Source of the DNA: Ammoniphilus resinae
Lineage (GTDB): Bacteria; Bacillota; Bacilli; Aneurinibacillales; RAOX-1
Assembly: GCF_017873965.1 (NCBI RefSeq)
Contig: NZ_JAGGKT010000007.1
Span: 1 to 64,000 of the forward strand
Length of the DNA: 64,000 nucleotides
Reading direction: 5' to 3'
In this document: piece after piece, positions 17,638-26,139 of the stretch
Layout: the number at the start of each line of letters is the position of its first letter
Position numbering within the stretch: position 1 is the stretch's first letter
Program-made: the position numbers and the translations under genes
Notes under the pieces: generated by a model
Database searches by the model: none
Told to the model about the DNA's origin: nothing
What the model saw: only the letters and a program-made list of their open reading frames with translations

Positions 17638-18801
17638 ATGTATATGAGAGATTCCCTTGATTTTTCTACCCTCGACTCCGTCCTGAAAAAGACGATCGAG
17701 GCGGTTGAAACAAGTAAGGAACAAGTTTTTGACATCGCAGAAAACGCCCGCCATGAGTGCTACTCCACCCGTTCGGAGTTGGAAAGGTTGAAACGGGAGG
17801 TAGCTGCCATTATTCAAGAAACGGATGAATTGGACCGCCAGTTTCGGAGAAGTAGACAACGATTGGTGGAGGTAAGCAGGGATTTCACCCGCTACACAGA
17901 AAAAGATATCAAAGAAGCCTACGAAAAGTCGAGCGAGATGCAGGTTACTTTGTCTGTTTCTAGAGAGAAAGAAATGAGCCTACGAAAACGCCGAGACGAT
18001 CTTGAGCGGCGCATGCGCAATCTTTCTGTCACAGTAGAAAAAGCTGACCAGATGATGACACAAATTGGCGTAGTCTTAGGGTACTTAAATGGCGACCTTG
18101 GCAATTTTGTCAATGCTGTCGAATCCGCTCAACATCGTCAACAGCTGGGGCTACAAGTGATCCAGGCACAAGAAGAGGAAAGAAAGCGGGTGGCCCGGGA
18201 TATTCATGATGGTCCGGCTCAATCGATGGCTAACGTCGTGATTCGCACGGAAATTGCCCAGCGAATTCTTGAGCAAGGGAAAATCGATGAGGCTAGGCAA
18301 GAGCTTCGCGAGCTAAGAGAAATTGTGAAAAATACATTGGGTGAAGTGCGGAAGATTATTTTTGACCTGCGTCCCATGGCGCTCGATGATTTAGGTCTCA
18401 TCCCCACTTTACGAAAATACTTAGTGGATTTTGGACAACGCTATCCGATTCAAACCGAGATTGACACTTCCGGAACCGAAAGAAGACTAGAAACGGCCAA
18501 GGAGGTTGTTATTTTCCGGATGATCCAAGAGGCGTTGAATAATGTGGTGAAACATTCCCAAGCGAAGAATGTGAAGATCACCTTATCGTTTGGAACGGAA
18601 CAGGTGCAAGTGGAAGTCAAGGATGACGGAGTTGGGTTTGAGCATAAAGCTCAGACAGATCATCCGCAATTTGGTATTATGGGAATGAGAGAGCGAATGA
18701 AGCTCATCGATGGAAGGCTGAATTTGGAATCTTCAAGTGGAAAAGGAACAAGAGTTATTTTTACTATACCGATTAAAATCGAAGAGGAAAAAAAATTGTG
18801 A
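17638..18801 (+). CDS. degS: Sensor histidine kinase DegS
   Basis: A 387-aa cytoplasmic HisKA_3-type kinase without membrane segments, as in Bacillus DegS. Residues 1-165 form a long coiled-coil sensor region. The phosphoacceptor His lies in RDIHDGPAQ (about 189). The dimerisation part ends in FDLRPMALDDLGLIPTL, and the HATPase domain shows EALNNVVKHS, DDGVGF and GIMGMRER. It phosphorylates and dephosphorylates DegU, encoded 19 bases downstream. The start is either ATG 17638 or the in-frame ATG two codons later; a GGGGAGTG site lies upstream inside the deacetylase remnant. DegS-DegU governs exoenzymes, competence and motility in relatives, fitting the comF genes nearby. Confidence 0.95.
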   Translation: MYMRDSLDFSTLDSVLKKTIEAVETSKEQVFDIAENARHECYSTRSELERLKREVAAIIQETDELDRQFRRSRQRLVEVSRDFTRYTEKDIKEAYEKSSEMQVTLSVSREKEMSLRKRRDDLERRMRNLSVTVEKADQMMTQIGVVLGYLNGDLGNFVNAVESAQHRQQLGLQVIQAQEEERKRVARDIHDGPAQSMANVVIRTEIAQRILEQGKIDEARQELRELREIVKNTLGEVRKIIFDLRPMALDDLGLIPTLRKYLVDFGQRYPIQTEIDTSGTERRLETAKEVVIFRMIQEALNNVVKHSQAKNVKITLSFGTEQVQVEVKDDGVGFEHKAQTDHPQFGIMGMRERMKLIDGRLNLESSSGKGTRVIFTIPIKIEEEKKL

Positions 18802-18820
18802 AAAGGGCAGAGGAGATAAA

Positions 18821-19516
18821 ATGACGAATAAAATTCGTATCTTAATTGTCGATGATCATCAGCTGTTTAGGGAAGGCATTCGTCGTATTCTAGAAATGGA
18901 AGAGGAATTTGAAGTTGTCGGCATCGCCTCAGACGGGGAAGAGGCATGTACCTTGGTACAGGAATTTTTTCCGGATATCGTCTTGCTTGATATCAATATG
19001 CCCAACATGAATGGGGTTCAGGCGACGGAGAGAATCAAAGGGATTTCCCCGCACTCCAAGATTATTATTCTATCGATTCACGATGATGAAAACTATGTAC
19101 ACCAAACGTTATATTCCGGAGCCTCCGGCTATTTGCTTAAGGAAATGGAATCCTCTGATTTGATCGAGGCGATTCAAGTCGTCGCCAATGGGGAAGCGTA
19201 TATTCATCCAAAGGTCACGGGTAAACTGATTACCGAGTTTCGACGTCTGAGTACTTTGCAGGATTCAGAACAGGTGAATGTAGAAATTACCGCGGATTCT
19301 GAAACCGATAGATTTTCTGCATTGACTCCAAGGGAAAAAGAAGTGCTTCAACTGATGGCTGAAGGAAAAAGCAATAAAGCCATTGGGGATCATTTGTTTA
19401 TTAGCGAGAAAACGGTGAAAAACCATGTGTCCAGTGTATTGCAGAAATTGGATGTACAAGACCGGACCCAAGCCGTTGTCATTTCTATTAAAAACGGATG
19501 GGTGAAAATCAGCTAA
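18821..19516 (+). CDS. degU: Response regulator DegU
   Basis: A 231-aa NarL/LuxR-type regulator. The receiver domain has the acidic pair in ILIVDDHQ, phosphoacceptor Asp57 in VLLDINMP, and the switch Lys in LLKEM. The DNA-binding domain near 165-228 has the LuxR signature LTPREKEVLQLMAEG and the recognition helix SEKTVKNHVSSVLQKL. I chose the ATG at 18821, after AGAGGAGAT; the frame is open further upstream inside degS but without a site. It is partner to DegS and controls transcription of degradative enzymes and competence genes in Bacillus; the comFA and comFC genes lie 0.6 kb downstream. Confidence 0.96.
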   Translation: MTNKIRILIVDDHQLFREGIRRILEMEEEFEVVGIASDGEEACTLVQEFFPDIVLLDINMPNMNGVQATERIKGISPHSKIIILSIHDDENYVHQTLYSGASGYLLKEMESSDLIEAIQVVANGEAYIHPKVTGKLITEFRRLSTLQDSEQVNVEITADSETDRFSALTPREKEVLQLMAEGKSNKAIGDHLFISEKTVKNHVSSVLQKLDVQDRTQAVVISIKNGWVKIS

Positions 19517-19570
19517 ACACTCACTCTTGAACAGCACACGGAATATCCTGTTAGAAAAGGAGGGGTATCC

Positions 19571-19987
19571 GTGATTGCTATGTGGGTTACCTGGTTATTG
19601 GCTATTTACGGTTTAGCCGCCATCCTTATTCAATTATTCAAGAGATTAAACAAGTATTATGATCAAGTGGCCATCCTGCGGGTGAAGTTGCTTGTGTACA
19701 ATTCGGAGACTTGTTTAGAAGGAGCTGTTCGCTCCCTGGCAAATCTCTCGAGGCTGGAAGGACGTCCGATCCAAATGCTAGTGTACGATTTTGGTTCAAC
19801 AGACAGCACGGCGGATATTCTTTTCAACCTGGAAAGAGAGCATCCCTTTCTATTTCAGCATATCGACGTGATAACATCCGAATTACAGCCCTATAGTTTG
19901 GTATCGATGGAAGATAAAATCGGTCAAAGCTCCGTCATTATTGACTTGCGACAAAATCTGACGGGGGCAGAACTATCGATCACCTGA
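19571..19987 (+). CDS. Small membrane-anchored protein with glycosyltransferase-2-like core
   Basis: A 138-aa protein with one N-terminal membrane helix (about 3-23, WVTWLLAIYGLAAILIQLF). A short cytoplasmic domain resembles the start of a family-2 glycosyltransferase: LLVYNSETCLEGAVRSL followed by VYDFGSTDSTADIL, compared with the usual NxSxxL...VDDGSTDxT. The metal-binding DxD and catalytic half are absent, so it is unlikely to be an active enzyme. The start is GTG at 19571, five bases after AAGGAGGGG. It sits between degU and comFA. I do not recognise a named family. Confidence 0.75.
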   Translation: MIAMWVTWLLAIYGLAAILIQLFKRLNKYYDQVAILRVKLLVYNSETCLEGAVRSLANLSRLEGRPIQMLVYDFGSTDSTADILFNLEREHPFLFQHIDVITSELQPYSLVSMEDKIGQSSVIIDLRQNLTGAELSIT

Positions 19988-19995
19988 CAAAAAGT

Positions 19996-20023
19996 AGTGC
20001 TTTCAAGCTGAAAGCACTTTTTT
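19996..20023 (+). terminator. Intrinsic terminator before comFA
   Basis: AGTGCTTTCA and TGAAAGCACT form a 10-bp stem with a three-base loop, followed by a T-rich tract. Confidence 0.85.
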
Positions 20024-20072
20024 CTTTTTCCCTGAGTCATGGTATGGTATTCCCAAAAGGGGATGTCGCGGA

Positions 20073-21662
20073 TTGAACTTTTTTTCTTACGAAATAAACG
20101 GGAGAAGATATCTGTCTCGGGATTTATCCTTTGATCTTTTGTTTTGGTCAGCTGAAGGGTACGAGGGGGCCGGTATCGAGCAAACGACGGAGCCCGCTTC
20201 CTTGGCACATCTGGAAATGACGAAGAAACGAAAAGGCTCAGTCCATCCTATCACAACAGCCCCGCATTCTTCTCTGCGGCTGAAACAGGCCAAGCATGCT
20301 GCCACATATATCCCCCGGGGACGCGCTCTTCTTGCGGAAGAATTGGAAACCTTTCTTTCTATTGCTTGGGAAGAGGCGATCCAATTGCTGCATTTACAGG
20401 GGGAGGTCGAAATACTGCCAGGGGTAAGTCTTAAACACCAACGCTGCAATCGCTGCGGCAGTACCGAAATTCTTCCGTTAGGGAGTTGTGCAAGTTGTGG
20501 GCAAGTTTGTGCCTATTGTCCAAGCTGTTTGCAAATGGGCAGGGCAAAAGCCTGCACCCCCCTTTTTTATATCCATGATCCGGAGCCAGAGGGTGAATGG
20601 AAGGGAGGGGTTCAGCAAGGCTTCCTGAACTGGAAAGGAACCTTAACCCCTGCGCAACAGGAAGCTGCGGATGAGGCTGTAACTGTGTTGAAAAGGGAGG
20701 GTGACGGCTTGTTGATCTGGGCTGTTTGCGGCGCTGGAAAAACGGAGGTGGTCTTTACGCCGATGGATGAGGCCTTGAGATTAGGTCGAAAGGTAATGCT
20801 CGCCACCCCAAGGAAGGATGTGGTGATTGAACTGGCGCCGCGAATCCAGGAGGCCTTTCCCACTTGCAAGGTAATTGCCCTGCATGGCAAAAGCACGCAA
20901 AAATGGGATGAAGCAGCGATCACTTTGGCTACTACCCATCAGGCGATGCGCTTTTATCAAAAGTTTGATCTTGTCATTCTTGACGAAGTGGACGCTTTTC
21001 CGTACCATGGCAATCCTATCTTGTATCGCGCCGTTGAACGTGCGAAAAAACCAACTGGAAACATCTTATATCTAAGTGCTACCCCGCCTCGTTACCTTCT
21101 ACGCAAGATTCCCCATGTCAAAATCCCAGCCCGATTTCATAGAAAACCATTAGCCGTTCCCCAAGTTCTATATGATTATAAGTTAGTCAAACGGATCAAA
21201 AATCAAACGCCAATCCCCTACATCCCCGTCATCATGGAGTTTCTATATCGAGAGAATCGACAAGCGCTTGTCTTTGTTCCCTATATTGAATGGGTGGAGC
21301 TGGTGGTAGCGCAGCTCGCTGGAATATGGGAGGCGGTGGAAGGGACCCATTCACGTGATCGTGACCGGGAGGAGAAGGTACAGCGATTTCGCCGAGGAGA
21401 AATCCGCGTTTTGGTGACGACAACCATTTTGGAGAGGGGGGTGACGATTCCTAAAACCGATGTTGTGGTCATTCATGCTGATTCAACGATTTTTGACGAA
21501 GCATCACTCGTGCAAATGAGTGGAAGAACCGGTCGATCAAGTCTTGATCCGATTGGACATGTCATATTTCTAGCAGCGGAGAAAACGAGAGCCATCAAAA
21601 AGGCTGTCAAGCAGATTCAAACGATGAACCGAACGGCCAAAAAAAGGGGGTTAATCGAATGA
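20073..21662 (+). CDS. comFA: Late competence protein ComFA, DNA helicase/translocase
   Basis: A 529-aa superfamily-2 helicase needed for DNA uptake in competent Bacilli, acting at the inner face of the membrane. A four-Cys zinc finger lies near residues 127-155 (CNRCGS ... CASCG, with further CxxC pairs). Walker A is WAVCGAGKTE (about 222), motif II is LDEVDAFPY (about 305), motif III is LSATP, and the second lobe ends with MSGRTGRSS. The start is probably TTG 20073, eleven bases after AAAAGGGG; no better ATG exists. It overlaps comFC by four bases. The comFB gene found between them in B. subtilis is absent. Confidence 0.95.
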   Translation: MNFFSYEINGRRYLSRDLSFDLLFWSAEGYEGAGIEQTTEPASLAHLEMTKKRKGSVHPITTAPHSSLRLKQAKHAATYIPRGRALLAEELETFLSIAWEEAIQLLHLQGEVEILPGVSLKHQRCNRCGSTEILPLGSCASCGQVCAYCPSCLQMGRAKACTPLFYIHDPEPEGEWKGGVQQGFLNWKGTLTPAQQEAADEAVTVLKREGDGLLIWAVCGAGKTEVVFTPMDEALRLGRKVMLATPRKDVVIELAPRIQEAFPTCKVIALHGKSTQKWDEAAITLATTHQAMRFYQKFDLVILDEVDAFPYHGNPILYRAVERAKKPTGNILYLSATPPRYLLRKIPHVKIPARFHRKPLAVPQVLYDYKLVKRIKNQTPIPYIPVIMEFLYRENRQALVFVPYIEWVELVVAQLAGIWEAVEGTHSRDRDREEKVQRFRRGEIRVLVTTTILERGVTIPKTDVVVIHADSTIFDEASLVQMSGRTGRSSLDPIGHVIFLAAEKTRAIKKAVKQIQTMNRTAKKRGLIE

Positions 21663-22342
21663 GGAGTGCACTAGAAGTTTTATTTCCGATGTATGATAAA
21701 TGCGGGTTTTGTGATCGCCGTACCTACAGGAACGGGATGTGCAAAATGTGTTTGAAAGAAGTAGAGATGATCCGCGGAGCGATCTGCGAACGCTGTGGAA
21801 GACCGATGGGACAGGCTACTTTGTGTGTCGACTGCTTTCAGCGAAAGGAAACCTATTTTATGTGCAACCGAAGTGCGGTTCTTTACAACGGCAAAATGAA
21901 GGAAATGCTCAGTCTCTACAAATTCCGTGGGCAGGAAACCCTGGCACATACCTTTGCCCTTTTTCTTGAATCTGCTTACCGACAATACTATCAGCGTGTC
22001 AATTTTGATTATATTACCTTTGTCCCCGTCCATGAGGAGAGGTTGAGGGAGCGAGGGTTTAATCAAGCCCAGCAGCTGGCCTTCCAGTTAAGTCTACGAA
22101 CCAAGATCCCCGTCCTGTCCCTACTCACCAAGATCAAAAACACCGACAAGCAAAGTAAAAAACATCGCAGCCAGCGTCTGCATACCCTTTACAATGCCTT
22201 TCATGTTCGCCCCTTTCCAGCTCGAATTAAACGGGTGCTGCTAGTGGACGATGTGTACACGACTGGAACTACGGTCAATGAGTGTGCTCGTGTGTTGAAT
22301 AAGGCAGGGATCATTGTGTACTCTTTGACAGTGGCGAGATAA
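21659..22342 (+). CDS. comFC: Competence protein ComFC, phosphoribosyltransferase-like
   Basis: A 227-aa protein with an N-terminal double zinc-binding region (CGFCDRR...CKMC, then CERCGRP...CVDC) and a C-terminal phosphoribosyltransferase fold. The PRPP loop is VLLVDDVYTTGTT and the family motif RERGFNQAQQLA is present. ComFC/GntX proteins help single-stranded DNA uptake together with ComFA. The ATG overlaps the comFA stop as ATGA, so the two are translationally coupled. Length is normal. Confidence 0.95.
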   Translation: MRSALEVLFPMYDKCGFCDRRTYRNGMCKMCLKEVEMIRGAICERCGRPMGQATLCVDCFQRKETYFMCNRSAVLYNGKMKEMLSLYKFRGQETLAHTFALFLESAYRQYYQRVNFDYITFVPVHEERLRERGFNQAQQLAFQLSLRTKIPVLSLLTKIKNTDKQSKKHRSQRLHTLYNAFHVRPFPARIKRVLLVDDVYTTGTTVNECARVLNKAGIIVYSLTVAR

Positions 22343-22474
22343 GGGGAACGGGGTCAGACCCCTATACGGAAAAAAATATAAAAAAATTGTAACCTTTGGC
22401 AGGGGTTGTACGTCATAAAATAGAAGTGGTAGAAAATGGTCGGAAATGGCCGTCGAAATAGGAGGGAATAGACG

Positions 22475-23461
22475 ATGAAACAATGGAAGAAAACCGCTGC
22501 CGTATTGGGGACAACAACTGTATTGGTATCTGGAACTCTTTTTTCAACGGGAACCTATGCTTCCCAAGCGAAAAAAATGATAGAGGCTACATATCAGGAT
22601 ATTAAAATTGTGTACAACGGCAATGAAGTGGCTGTTGATGCTCAAACTGAACCATTCACCATTAAAGGAACAACCTTTATTCCGCTGCGTCAAATGGGTG
22701 AGTTGTACAACAAAAACGTTCAATGGGATGCTATTAATCATAAGATTCTAATCACTGACAAAGCCCCAGTTGTAGTACCAGATTCGAGCCAAGTCATTGC
22801 TTTGAAAGTGGAAATTGCTAACAAAGATGCGCGGATTAAACAGTTAGAGCAGCAGTTAGCGGATGCTAAGGAAAGCAGCAAAAAGGGAGATATTGATGAT
22901 CTTGAAGATCAACTCAATGACGATTATGAAGATTTCTATGATGGTGATCTTGATGCATCGATTGAGCTTAGTGGTGATGAGGACGAAATCGAGGTTTTCA
23001 TCGAAGTCGATGAGGATGAGTGGAATGATCTATCCACCCGCGAAAGGGAAAATCTGATAGAGAACATGGTTGATGATATTTTAGAAGAGTTTGAGGATGC
23101 CGAAATCACTGGAGCTGTCGAGGATGGATCGAGTACCCTTCTTACCTTCACAGCAGATACAGATGGAGATGTCGAATACGCTGACCTTGATGATTTGGAA
23201 GATGAGTTGAATGATGACTATGAAGATTACTTTAGGGGAATCAGACTTTCCATTGATCTAAGCGGAGACACAGAAGATATCACCTTCCGGGTTAATATCG
23301 CGCTGGATGATTATCAAGATGAATGGGATGACCTTGATCAGAATGATATCGATGATTTATTTGATGATATTGTTGATGATATTGAAAAGAAATTTAAATC
23401 AGCCGATATCGAGGGCGATATCTATGACACTGACAACCGAAAGGTTTTGGATAGATATTAA
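22475..23461 (+). CDS. Secreted stalk-domain (copper amine oxidase N-terminal-like) protein with acidic repeats
   Basis: A 328-aa secreted protein. A signal peptide (1-29, ending YASQA) is followed by a stalk domain of the copper-amine-oxidase N-terminal type at about 40-92 (DAQTEPFTIKGTTFIPLRQMGELY ... VQWD). A short coiled coil (about 108-135) and two similar highly acidic repeats follow; each has DDLEDxLNDDYEDxxxxxxxxSIxLSGD and a helix rich in Asp and Glu (about 145-220 and 238-320). The acidic repeats could bind divalent cations or stand on the wall surface; this is inference. Its ATG follows AGGAGG. It is related by its stalk domain to the protein encoded at 42911-43909. Confidence 0.82.
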   Translation: MKQWKKTAAVLGTTTVLVSGTLFSTGTYASQAKKMIEATYQDIKIVYNGNEVAVDAQTEPFTIKGTTFIPLRQMGELYNKNVQWDAINHKILITDKAPVVVPDSSQVIALKVEIANKDARIKQLEQQLADAKESSKKGDIDDLEDQLNDDYEDFYDGDLDASIELSGDEDEIEVFIEVDEDEWNDLSTRERENLIENMVDDILEEFEDAEITGAVEDGSSTLLTFTADTDGDVEYADLDDLEDELNDDYEDYFRGIRLSIDLSGDTEDITFRVNIALDDYQDEWDDLDQNDIDDLFDDIVDDIEKKFKSADIEGDIYDTDNRKVLDRY

Positions 23462-23547
23462 TAGGTTGGTGAAAAGGGGGGCGGAGAGATCTGCTCCTTT
23501 TCAATATAGTCCTAAAGTACCAATCTATATTTTTTTGTAAAAATATG

Positions 23548-23576
23548 TTGAAAAAATAGTGGATATTGTCGATATT
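23548..23576 (+). promoter_or_regulatory. Possible sigmaA promoter before the small membrane protein gene
   Basis: TTGAAA and GATATT are 17 bases apart. The gap 23462-23714 holds otherwise only an AT-rich stretch and a TGGTCTGACCCCA palindrome at 23681-23693. Confidence 0.4.
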
Positions 23577-23714
23577 AAAAGTAAAAGGTATTTGGGTCAG
23601 CCTCCAATCGAAATTTGCCGAATGGATACAAATAGATAGCATAGTCACTTTTAGGTTTTGTATTCGACAAATTACGAGAGTGGTCTGACCCCATTATAAG
23701 GGGCAGAGAGAACC

Positions 23715-23891
23715 GTGAAAAAACTAAGATTATTCTATCTATTCCTCTTGATTTTCACCGTGTTTTTTTACTGGTATCACGTAAGGGATTTCGGATTTAA
23801 TTCGGTTATAAGTACGATGTCGTTAGCTAGTTGCCTTTCAATTCTTATGTTTGTGGCTGCTTTTAACAAGGTAAAGAAGAGGGGGATGTAA
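23715..23891 (+). CDS. Small membrane protein, 58 aa, unknown function
   Basis: A GTG-started frame encodes MKKLRLFYLFLLIFTVFFYW followed by a short polar turn and a second hydrophobic segment (VISTMSLASCLSILMFVAAF) with a basic end KVKKRGM. Two membrane helices with positive ends on the same side are predicted. It ends one base before a strong intrinsic terminator hairpin, which supports a real gene. The ribosome site is weak (AAGGGGCAGAGAG). I do not recognise a family. Confidence 0.6.
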   Translation: MKKLRLFYLFLLIFTVFFYWYHVRDFGFNSVISTMSLASCLSILMFVAAFNKVKKRGM

Positions 23892-23921
23892 AAATACTTG
23901 TGGGCACAAGTATTTTTTTGT
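23892..23921 (+). terminator. Intrinsic terminator
   Basis: AAATACTTGTG and CACAAGTATTT form an 11-bp stem followed by a T run, directly after the 58-aa gene. The next 95 bases hold only two copies of TTTGCCTGTCC (23932 and 23986). Confidence 0.88.
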
Positions 23922-24015
23922 TAACCAGGCATTTGCCTGTCCAAATCCTGGTCGAATCAGGGCAGGGATCATGTGAAATTTCACTTTTGCCTGTCCGAAT
24001 CCCCCCTTTGGCCCC

Positions 24016-24792
24016 CTATATCAAATCCATAAAATACTGCAGCTCTTGATTAAACACCTTCGGCTGTTCTACATTGGGCAGATGCCCGCTTTCCGGAATC
24101 ACCACAAGCCTAGAGCCTCGTATCGTATGGTGCAGTTCCTCTGCTGCTGAGAAAGGGATGAAGCGGTCCCGCTCACCGTGAATAATGAGCGTAGGTTTAC
24201 TAATCGTTGAAAGAAAAGGCCGTTGGTTGTATCCAAGGGTTTGGATAAACAGGCGGTAGATGAAATCTAGTTGATTTTGCAGGATCCCTTTATGAAATCC
24301 CTTCGCAATTGAGCTATCAGGGTCAAAGCCCATCTCTTCGACGACCCTTTCCACCCATTTCTTTCCACCATCTTCTTCATAAATCAGATCAAAGATTTCT
24401 TTCCTTCGTGCTGTATCTGCTTCTTCCATCCCCGCAAACGTATCAGCGAGAACAACCGCTTTCACCATTTCCGGATAATAATGGACGAAATCAAGGGCAA
24501 CTCTGCCGCCCATGGAAATACCACAGATCACAACCTGCTCAAGCTGCAGAAGCTCTTTTAGAAGTTGGTGCAAAACCTGATGGTAATCCGAATAACTCAG
24601 GTCTGCCGCGGCTTCTGATTTTCCATGACCAGGTAGGTCGATGGCTATGACTTGATAATATCGCTTAAAATTCATGCGCTGGTTCAGCCAATTAATTGAA
24701 TTTCCGCCCATCCCATGGATAAAAACGATCGGCTCGCCAGTGCCTTCATTACTATAAAAAATTTCATGTCCTCTATATAAAAACGTACCCAT
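24016..24792 (-). CDS. Alpha/beta hydrolase
   Basis: A 258-aa alpha/beta-hydrolase-fold enzyme without a signal peptide. The oxyanion segment is FIHGMGGNS, the nucleophile elbow GISMGG (Ser about 98), the acid Asp lies in HGERDRFIP and the catalytic His in ESGHLPNVEQP. All three residues are present, so it is probably active, but the sequence does not fix the substrate; esters, lactones or C-C bond hydrolysis are all possible. GGGGAGGTG precedes the ATG. It stands alone, convergent with the small membrane gene and divergent from the SLH-NlpC gene. Confidence 0.9.
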   Translation of the reverse strand: MGTFLYRGHEIFYSNEGTGEPIVFIHGMGGNSINWLNQRMNFKRYYQVIAIDLPGHGKSEAAADLSYSDYHQVLHQLLKELLQLEQVVICGISMGGRVALDFVHYYPEMVKAVVLADTFAGMEEADTARRKEIFDLIYEEDGGKKWVERVVEEMGFDPDSSIAKGFHKGILQNQLDFIYRLFIQTLGYNQRPFLSTISKPTLIIHGERDRFIPFSAAEELHHTIRGSRLVVIPESGHLPNVEQPKVFNQELQYFMDLI

Positions 24793-24935
24793 GTTTTCAC
24801 CTCCCCTCCATTTTATCCTATTCAGCCCAAAATCTCCAAAAAGTTGGTCGAAAATTGGTACATTTGGTCGATAGATAGGGTATACTAAATCTATTAAACT
24901 AGTATTATCAGATTTGAGAGGTGAAGAATACTTCG

Positions 24936-25973
24936 ATGAAGCGCTTACTTACAATTTTGACGGCAGGCTGTCTTGCTTTATCTATTTTCCAACCAGTGGC
25001 CGCTGCTAAAGTATATCAATTTGAAGATGCAGGTCAGATTCCTTGGGCTGCGACGAGCATAGAGAAACTCTATCAAGAAGGGATTGTTAAAGGGTTAACG
25101 GAAAAAAGTTTTGAGCCGATGGCTCCGATTACCCGTGCACAACTTTCTGCGATTTTAGCCCCATTAATTAACGAAAAGGTAAAGGAAAAGGATTTTCCTT
25201 TTCAAGATATATCGGAAAAAGATTGGTTTTATGGTCCGGTTAAAAAGTTATATTCTATGGGAATGATCAAAGGTGTGAGCGAAACAGTCTTCGATCCGAA
25301 TCGTCAATTGACAAAGGAAGAAGCTGCTGTGATTTTGGCTCGTACGTTTCATTATCCCCAATCTAGCCAAGCACTCGAATTTGATGATGCTTCTGGGATC
25401 AGTCCTTCCGCGGTCGAAGCCGTTAAGAGTGGTGTGAAAAAAGGGGTGTTCAAAGGCACCAACGGAAAGTTCCAACCAAAAAAGTTGATTACGCGTGCTG
25501 AAGTGGCAGTCATTCTTCATTTGACATTGTTTGGTGAGCCAGCTGCCTATGAGCCACCTCCAAAACCGGTAATAAAGAAATTAGCATCCCGCTCCTCGGA
25601 TATGCTGAATCAACGCTTGACCAAGGCCGTTCAGTCTGCGATGGGAGTACCTTATCGCTACGGGGGTACGAGCACCAAGGGATTTGATTGCAGTGGTTTT
25701 ACCCAGTATGTTTTTAAACAAGTGGGTGTTGATCTCCCGCGGGATTCCCGCAGTCAATACAGCGAGGGATCGGCTGTATCTATGAAAGAGATGGAAAAAG
25801 GAGATTTAATTTTCTTTGATACAGGCGGCGGTGAAATCTCACACGTGGGCATCTACATGGGCAATAACAAAATGGCTCATGCACCAAGCTCGGGAGGATC
25901 CACACGCGTTGATAGCCTAGATTGGTATATAGAAAACTATAAAGTGGTAGGTGTTAAGCGAGTCACCTCTTAA
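24936..25973 (+). CDS. S-layer-anchored NlpC/P60 peptidoglycan hydrolase
   Basis: A 345-aa secreted wall hydrolase: signal peptide (MKRLLTILTAGCLALSIFQ..., ending VAAA), three SLH domains (about 28-195), a short proline linker, and an NlpC/P60 domain (about 225-345). Catalytic residues are visible as Cys in FDCSGF, His in SHVGIYMG and a third polar residue in MAHAPS. NlpC/P60 enzymes cut D-gamma-glutamyl-diaminopimelate links in peptidoglycan stems. I prefer the ATG at 24936 because GAGAGGTG lies ten bases upstream; the GTG at 24921 would overlap that site. The SLH domains keep the enzyme on the wall. Confidence 0.93.
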   Translation: MKRLLTILTAGCLALSIFQPVAAAKVYQFEDAGQIPWAATSIEKLYQEGIVKGLTEKSFEPMAPITRAQLSAILAPLINEKVKEKDFPFQDISEKDWFYGPVKKLYSMGMIKGVSETVFDPNRQLTKEEAAVILARTFHYPQSSQALEFDDASGISPSAVEAVKSGVKKGVFKGTNGKFQPKKLITRAEVAVILHLTLFGEPAAYEPPPKPVIKKLASRSSDMLNQRLTKAVQSAMGVPYRYGGTSTKGFDCSGFTQYVFKQVGVDLPRDSRSQYSEGSAVSMKEMEKGDLIFFDTGGGEISHVGIYMGNNKMAHAPSSGGSTRVDSLDWYIENYKVVGVKRVTS

Positions 25974-25998
25974 AAGACTTTTTGGGGGTTACATAATC

Positions 25999-26020
25999 GG
26001 GGCCAGTAGGCCCTTTTTTT
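25999..26020 (+). terminator. Intrinsic terminator
   Basis: GGGCC and GGCCC pair around AGTA and are followed by seven T, 25 bases past the NlpC/P60 gene. Confidence 0.75.
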
Positions 26021-26139
26021 GATGAATAGCAAGGTTTTGCGAAATTTGTCGAAGGGTTTTTTAAATTTTATAAATATATTTGTTGAATAATTAGAAAAAA
26101 TGTCGTATTCTGAAATCAGAAAAACGAAGCGAAAAAATA

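Noticed and set aside
23932-23996. Two direct copies of TTTGCCTGTCC
   Set aside because: Only two copies 54 bp apart with no coding or structural context; too little to call an element.
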